DNA from: Colwellia sp.
GTDB taxonomy: Bacteria; Pseudomonadota; Gammaproteobacteria; Enterobacterales; Alteromonadaceae
NCBI GenBank assembly: GCA_016765685.1
Contig: JAESPR010000085.1
Location: 1-49,803 of the forward strand
DNA: 49,803 nucleotides
Direction: 5' to 3'
Positions 45,176-49,803 of the stretch are shown one piece after another (the stretch's first letter is position 1; the number at the start of each line of letters is the position of its first letter). A model generated the notes under the pieces. The model was not told where the DNA came from. It did no database searches and was given only the letters and a program-made list of their open reading frames with translations. The position numbers and the translations under genes are program-made.

Positions 45176-46768
45176 TTAAAATATCCTTTTCAGCGGTGCT
45201 TGAATAACATCAGGAAATAAAAAATAGCTGATAAACATAATAAGCATAAAGAGTAAAAATAGGTTTGAAGTAACAAAAACAATGGTCTTATTTCGGTGCC
45301 ATTTTTGTAAGCCCAAATTTTCATTTGCAGAGACTACACCAAAAACTGGTACGCCCGTGGCTTTAGATAGTTGAGTCGTTGAGGTAGCAACGGGTGATAG
45401 TTGACTTAACAAGAATGACAAACCTACACCCGTACCAAATCCGACAAAGGTCACCAATATAAAAAATAAAATTCGCTTAGGGCCTGAAGGCTCTGTTGCT
45501 GCTCTTGGGGGATCGAGGACTTTAAATTGAATCTTGTTGGTAGTTTCATCGGCTTGTTGTGCTAACTGAGCGGTTTCTTGGCGGTTTAAGAGTTCTTCGT
45601 ATTTATTTTTGGTGATTTCGTAACCTCTATTAAGCGCAACAAGCTCAGCTTCAATTTCAGGTAAAATATGAATTTTATTTTCAAGGTCTATCACTTTAGT
45701 TCGATAATCGGTAACTCTTACTTTGATAGAAGCTACTTGGTTTTCATATTGATTTACTTGAATTTGTAATTGTTGTATTACAGGGTTTTGGCTAGTGATT
45801 AAGGCTTTGCCGTCGCCACTGTTGGTGGTGTTTAAGTAATCATCTATTTCGCTAGAACGCTGTTTTTCTAAATGGGCTAAACGTCTTTTTGTCTCGGAAA
45901 CATCGGGATGTTTATCGGTGTATCGTAATTGTAAAGAGTCTAATGTTAACTCTAATTCGGTAATACGATCATCATAGCTCGTTTTAATTGAACTAGAGGT
46001 TTGTATTTTATTTTGAACGTTACTTGATTCTCTAGGCACGGTGCTTAGTTGTGCTCGGGCTGATTTTAATTGAGTTTCAGTTTCTTTTAAACTGAGTTCA
46101 ATGATTTGTAATTGCTCTTTAGCAATATTGAGCTTGTTATAATAACCACCATAGTGATTTGGCAGCATATTGCTGTACTTTTGTTTAAAGTCGGTCAAGC
46201 GGGCTTCTGCGCTAGCGAGTCTATTTTCATATTCGTTAATTTGGGTTTTTAAGAACTTTTGTGCGGAGTCGGCATCAGTACGATTTTCGCCAAGGGTATT
46301 TTCAATAAATACGGTTAAGGCAGACTGCACTACATTTTTAGCCATTTCAGGGTTTTTATCTTCAAAAGAGATAGTAAAGATGTTTTCTCTTTGGCCGCCT
46401 GTTTTTTTAATAATGATATCTTCTTTTAGTGTTTTAATGATGTCTTCATATTCTTTTGGGGTGTTGGCACGAATATCCAAATCAGTCATTCTTGATATGC
46501 GCTCTAAATTAGGACGGCTTAACAATGTCTTTACCATTAGCCTTATTTGGTAATCAGTATTAGTTTCAACCGTTAATCCTTTTAATAAAGGAGCTAAAAT
46601 AGACTGTGTATCGGCATAAACTCGAGCTTCTGATTCATAGATATTGGGCATCATTGATACGACACCCCAACCGATAGGGCATATTAACCACGTAGATATA
46701 ATGATATATCTACGTTTAATCCAAATCCCTTTTAAATAATCTATTAGATCATCAAATAACTCTTGCAT
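45176..46768 (-). CDS. XrtA system polysaccharide chain-length determinant (Wzz/GNVR family)
   Basis: 530 residues. N-terminal Wzz domain with TM helix IIISTWLICPIGWGVVSMMP (about 20-39), a long coiled-coil central part (about 170-400), a GNVR-type region near residue 380 and C-terminal TM helices (about 432-455 and 495-520). It sets polysaccharide length and activates the BY-kinase encoded next. Good AAGGTTTAG site. It lies 73 nt after the export lipoprotein gene, on the same strand. Confidence 0.9.
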   Translation of the reverse strand: MQELFDDLIDYLKGIWIKRRYIIISTWLICPIGWGVVSMMPNIYESEARVYADTQSILAPLLKGLTVETNTDYQIRLMVKTLLSRPNLERISRMTDLDIRANTPKEYEDIIKTLKEDIIIKKTGGQRENIFTISFEDKNPEMAKNVVQSALTVFIENTLGENRTDADSAQKFLKTQINEYENRLASAEARLTDFKQKYSNMLPNHYGGYYNKLNIAKEQLQIIELSLKETETQLKSARAQLSTVPRESSNVQNKIQTSSSIKTSYDDRITELELTLDSLQLRYTDKHPDVSETKRRLAHLEKQRSSEIDDYLNTTNSGDGKALITSQNPVIQQLQIQVNQYENQVASIKVRVTDYRTKVIDLENKIHILPEIEAELVALNRGYEITKNKYEELLNRQETAQLAQQADETTNKIQFKVLDPPRAATEPSGPKRILFFILVTFVGFGTGVGLSFLLSQLSPVATSTTQLSKATGVPVFGVVSANENLGLQKWHRNKTIVFVTSNLFLLFMLIMFISYFLFPDVIQAPLKRIF

Positions 46769-46841
46769 TCTAAACCTTAACCCTTAATTGGTTCGTATAA
46801 TTTTAATATACTCTTTTCTCGGAAATGTTTTGCGGTTACTT

Positions 46842-47477
46842 TTAAAACCAAGCCTCTGGAATTATAATGATGTCTCCAGGTAGCATATCAACATTGGCGC
46901 TAATTTCACCATCTTTTAATAACTCATCAATGAATATTTCATATTGTTTTTGCTGACCATTTTCTATTCTAACTAAAACAGCATCATTGCCGTCAGCAAA
47001 CTCGGTTAAGCCACCTACCTGTATCATTACATCTAACAAGGTCATGTGCTGAGTATAACTTATCGCTTGTGGCTGAGCGGCTTCGCCAATAACGCGAATT
47101 TGCTCACTAAAGGGCCCTATGAAACTATTGACAGTAACGGTAACAATGGGGTCTCTTAAATAAGTTGCTAGTATTTCTTCAATGGAGCGGGCTAGCTCAG
47201 TGGGAGTTTTGCCTGCCACTTTAATGTCTTCAACCAGTGATGTGGTGATCATGCCATCTGGGCGCACAACAAATGAGCCGGAAACTTCCGGATTACGCCA
47301 AACAAATATATTAAGTACATCGCCAGCACCGATGAGATATTTATAAGAGTTTGCATCGGCTGCATTAGAAGGATGTAATGTTGCCGTTGGTAAAGTATTA
47401 GTAGAACAAGCCGAAATGATTTGGGCTAAAAGTAAAGCGACTATCATTTTTAGTGCTTTGGTAAAATATTTATCCAT
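46842..47477 (-). CDS. Polysaccharide export lipoprotein (Wza-like, XrtA/PEP-CTERM type)
   Basis: 211 residues with a lipobox ending IISAC (Cys 24) and the Poly_export domain: YLIGAGDVLNIFVWRNPEVS, VVRPDGMITTSLVEDIKVAG, YLRDPIVTVTV, followed by an SLBB-type segment with VIGEAAQPQAISY. It forms the outer-membrane pore or ring for exopolysaccharide. First gene of the minus-strand EPS operon; AAGG ribosome binding site. Confidence 0.9.
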   Translation of the reverse strand: MDKYFTKALKMIVALLLAQIISACSTNTLPTATLHPSNAADANSYKYLIGAGDVLNIFVWRNPEVSGSFVVRPDGMITTSLVEDIKVAGKTPTELARSIEEILATYLRDPIVTVTVNSFIGPFSEQIRVIGEAAQPQAISYTQHMTLLDVMIQVGGLTEFADGNDAVLVRIENGQQKQYEIFIDELLKDGEISANVDMLPGDIIIIPEAWF

Positions 47478-47862
47478 GGTTCATACCTTTTACATCAAAA
47501 ATTATTTTTAATTCAGCTGTTGATTGTATGGTATTTTTTTCACAGATGCACACATTTTAACAACGGTAAATAAAACGTTAACTTTAACGGTAATTTTGCT
47601 AGAATCAGTTCTTTATTTTAATTGGCTGATAGGTTATGAAATTCAGTCGAAATTAATATTAATAATTTTAGCTATACACTCTACTCAGGAAAAGCGTTGA
47701 GTTGAGGGATTTATTACTTTGTAGGTCGACACGAGCGCAGCGAGGCCCGACATTTAGTATTTACATGCCTTTTGTCGAGGCAAGCATCGACCTACAGCTC
47801 AATCTCGAGTCATCTATATAGGCTGTTAATAATTGAATATTTACCAAGGAAACTAGTCTCAT
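47478..47862. other. Divergent control region between export and sugar-transferase genes
   Basis: 385 bp without a gene. It contains a CGTTAA-CT-TTAACG palindrome (47576-47589), a 77-bp inverted-repeat element (47720-47796), and no convincing sigma54 site on either strand (the GG-N10-GC spacing was not found). No good sigma70 pair stood out. Confidence 0.55.
47720..47796. repeat. 77-bp inverted-repeat element (REP/MITE-like)
   Basis: Perfect 10-bp terminal repeats TGTAGGTCGA (47720-47729) and TCGACCTACA (47787-47796) enclose GC-rich GAGCGCAGCGAGGCCCGAC and TGTCGAGGC sequences. The style matches small repeats I recall from Colwellia genomes. It lies 67 bp before the sugar-transferase gene. 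The hairpin at 12038-12066 may be a related copy. Confidence 0.75.
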
Positions 47863-49266
47863 ATGTCTAGCCCAAAATTTCGTGATTTATCTGTGGCGAG
47901 TAAATCAATAATAATAATTGAGTTTTTTCTGCTCTTAATATCATTACCACTAGTGGTCTACGGTAATAGCATTTTCATTATTGTTAATTCGTCGGTAATA
48001 CCTGACAATTACTTATTTATATATTCATTAGTTTTTGCCTTATTTAATCAATTAACTTCACTAGCGTTGGGTTTATATAATTCTAAAATGCGAGTTAATT
48101 TTCGTGGTGTTATTCGCAGATTATTAATGAGTATTGCTGTCGCTTTCTTCATTATTACCATTGCCAACCCTTTATATGGTCAATATGCACTACCCATTGA
48201 AATTTTAGCGATGACATCATTGTTAAGTTTTATTATTGTTAGCTTATTCCGTTACTTAACCTTTCAAATAGACTTTTTTGGCTTTAACAAACAAGTTATT
48301 TTAGTGATTGGCGCGGGTGAAAGAGCTTCAATTATTGAAAGAAGAATGCGTCGCGATGTCGACAGACAAAATTTTTCTGTGCATGGTTATGTTATAATGA
48401 ATGGTGATGCTGAAGAAGGTATTAAACAAGAAACGCGTATTGCGCTTAAAGGCTCACTGGTTAATTACTCGTTAAAACATCAGATCGATGAAATTGTTGT
48501 TGCTAGTGATGAGCGACGTGATAATTTACCGGTGGATGAACTGTTTGCCTGTAAAATTCGCGGCATTGAAATCACTGAAATTTTAGATTTTATTGAGCGA
48601 GAAACGGGACAAATAGCGGTTAATCTTATTTATCCAAGCTGGGTTATTTATTCCAATGGTTTTGCTTCAGTAAACCACCTGCGTAATACTTTAGATTGGA
48701 TCTTTAATGCCAGCATGGCTTTAGTTTTGTTTGCTTTGACTTGGCCAATAATGCTAATCACCGTGATTTTGATGAAACTAAATGAGGGCTTTACAGCGCC
48801 TATATTTTATACCCAAGAACGTGTTGGTTTAGATGGTGAACCCTTTAATATTATTAAATTTAGAAGTATGCGTTTAGATGCAGAAAAATTCGGTGCCCAA
48901 ATGGCCTCAGAGGATGACCCCAGAATAACTAAAATTGGAAATTATTTACGTAAGTATCGAATTGATGAACTACCACAAATTTATAATGTAATGCGTGGAG
49001 ATATGGGGTTTGTTGGCCCTAGACCGGAACGTCCAGAATTTGTTCAGAGTTTAATTAAAAATATTCCTTATTATAATGAGCGTCATAATGTTAAACCGGG
49101 TTTAACCGGTTGGGCACAGTTGAAATATCCATACGGGTCTACAGAAGCCGATTCATTAGAAAAATTAAAGTACGATCTTTATTATATTAAACATCGTAGT
49201 TTTATGTTGGATTTGCTGATTCTGGTACGAACGGTCGAGATTGTGTTGTTTGGCAAAGGCAGATAA
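47863..49266 (+). CDS. PEP-CTERM/XrtA system sugar transferase (polyprenyl-phosphate glycosyl-1-phosphate transferase)
   Basis: 467 residues. Four to five N-terminal TM helices (residues 10-130), a nucleotide-binding-like middle (VILVIGAGERASIIERRMRR, about 145), and a C-terminal Bac_transf domain with IKFRSMRLDAEKFG, KIGNYLRKYRIDELPQIYNV, VGPRPERPEF and NVKPGLTGWAQL. It transfers the first sugar phosphate to undecaprenyl phosphate. It is transcribed away from the export operon. Family length is normal. Confidence 0.92.
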   Translation: MSSPKFRDLSVASKSIIIIEFFLLLISLPLVVYGNSIFIIVNSSVIPDNYLFIYSLVFALFNQLTSLALGLYNSKMRVNFRGVIRRLLMSIAVAFFIITIANPLYGQYALPIEILAMTSLLSFIIVSLFRYLTFQIDFFGFNKQVILVIGAGERASIIERRMRRDVDRQNFSVHGYVIMNGDAEEGIKQETRIALKGSLVNYSLKHQIDEIVVASDERRDNLPVDELFACKIRGIEITEILDFIERETGQIAVNLIYPSWVIYSNGFASVNHLRNTLDWIFNASMALVLFALTWPIMLITVILMKLNEGFTAPIFYTQERVGLDGEPFNIIKFRSMRLDAEKFGAQMASEDDPRITKIGNYLRKYRIDELPQIYNVMRGDMGFVGPRPERPEFVQSLIKNIPYYNERHNVKPGLTGWAQLKYPYGSTEADSLEKLKYDLYYIKHRSFMLDLLILVRTVEIVLFGKGR

Positions 49267-49340
49267 TTCTTTCCAGCATTATGGATTTTAATCGCTTTAT
49301 TTAACGTATACAGTCTTGAGCTTGAAAACGTTTTATATAC

Positions 49341-49803
49341 TTACTCACAATTCTTTAAGGTAAAGTTGACTGAGCTTGAGCCTATATTCCCTGCTTTATC
49401 AGTTGCTTTTATCGTGAGCTGTTGTTCGGTAATAATATTCGTTGCATCATATAACTGATTAATTTCTTCATCAGATAGAGCTTGATCCCAAATAGCTAAT
49501 TCATCTAAACCACCATAAAATTTTTGATTGTAAAAGTCTGGATGATTCATTGCCTTTGAAATAGAGAGCTGTTTTTTTGCGCTGAATGACCAGTTAATAT
49601 TTTCATATGAAATAGTTTGCCCTACGGATAACTCGCCATTAATAAAAATGTCGACAGCGCTTCCTTTTTTTCTTACTGCAATATGTTGCCATTGAGACAG
49701 CATTATGGAATTGGCAGGGCTTTGTACCACGTTTTGATCATTAGCATTGTTTTTATTATTACCTGATGACCAAGAAATAGAAAGTGCGTTATTGTTGCGG
49801 TGA
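49341..49803 (-). CDS. C-terminal part of a LamG-like (concanavalin A-like) protein, runs off the window
   Basis: The frame is open to the right edge, with no start visible (a GTG at 49730 is internal). The segment shows a LamGL jellyroll: LSQWQHIAVRKKGSAVDIFI (about 65 residues from the visible start), NGELSVGQT, and FYGGLDELAIWDQALSDEEI, the usual end of this fold, followed by an Ig-like tail ATDKAGNIGSSSVNFTL. It is probably a secreted or surface protein binding polysaccharide; that is inference. Confidence 0.75.
   Translation of the reverse strand, partial: HRNNNALSISWSSGNNKNNANDQNVVQSPANSIMLSQWQHIAVRKKGSAVDIFINGELSVGQTISYENINWSFSAKKQLSISKAMNHPDFYNQKFYGGLDELAIWDQALSDEEINQLYDATNIITEQQLTIKATDKAGNIGSSSVNFTLKNCE

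Noticed and set aside
47478..47862. Sigma54 promoter for the EPS export or sugar-transferase genes
   Set aside because: No GG-N10-GC spacing was found on either strand in this region.

Overview
The window looks like chromosomal DNA of a marine gammaproteobacterium of the Colwellia/Thalassotalea kind (Alteromonadales). It has fairly low GC, Shine-Dalgarno-led tightly packed operons, a Channel_Tsx porin, PEP-CTERM/XrtA exopolysaccharide genes, and a short inverted-repeat element of a type I associate with Colwellia and Shewanella. This assignment is inference; no rRNA or marker gene is present.

Left part, purine catabolism (610-23156). A roughly 11.4-kb plus-strand operon (610-12002) encodes xanthine dehydrogenase (xdhA, xdhB, xdhC), allantoinase, allantoicase, OHCU decarboxylase, HIU hydrolase, ureidoglycolate lyase, guanine deaminase and a membrane cytochrome-c urate oxidase (PuuD). 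An IclR-type regulator follows, convergent with an HbpS/GlcG-like gene. A second plus-strand unit (gcl, hyi, glxR, glycerate 2-kinase) carries glyoxylate to 2-phosphoglycerate, followed by an NCS2-type permease. A predicted 8-oxoguanine deaminase (minus) and a RutR-like TetR regulator (plus) are divergently arranged. Together the genes describe guanine, xanthine or 8-oxoguanine to urate, allantoin, glyoxylate and glycerate, with two ureas released; no urease is in the window.

Middle, nucleoside/purine uptake (23307-29294, minus strand). A two-domain ABC ATPase, two permeases, a BMP-family binding protein and a Tsx-like outer-membrane channel form one operon, interrupted by a roughly 162-bp MITE-like element just after the ATPase gene. 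Sequence motifs of the form TGACA-N4-TGTCA (or a direct-repeat variant) lie at the predicted promoters of the xdh operon, the gcl operon and this transporter operon, suggesting common control.

Right part, envelope and exopolysaccharide (29932-49803). An RND pump pair is followed after 3 nt by the XrtA/PEP-CTERM sensor kinase PrsK and then the sigma54 activator PrsR. PrsT (minus) and a PEP-CTERM protein (plus) are divergent. The PEP-CTERM gene has a very good sigma54 -24/-12 promoter, which also corrects its start codon. A minus-strand operon encodes the polysaccharide export lipoprotein, chain-length determinant, tyrosine autokinase, outer-membrane beta-barrel and XrtA-associated ATPase. A PEP-CTERM-type sugar transferase (plus) and the 3' end of a LamG-like protein (minus, running off the window) close the window. 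No exosortase gene is present here.

I found no tRNA, rRNA or CRISPR array. Regulatory sites were found by eye, so they are candidates, not proven sites.
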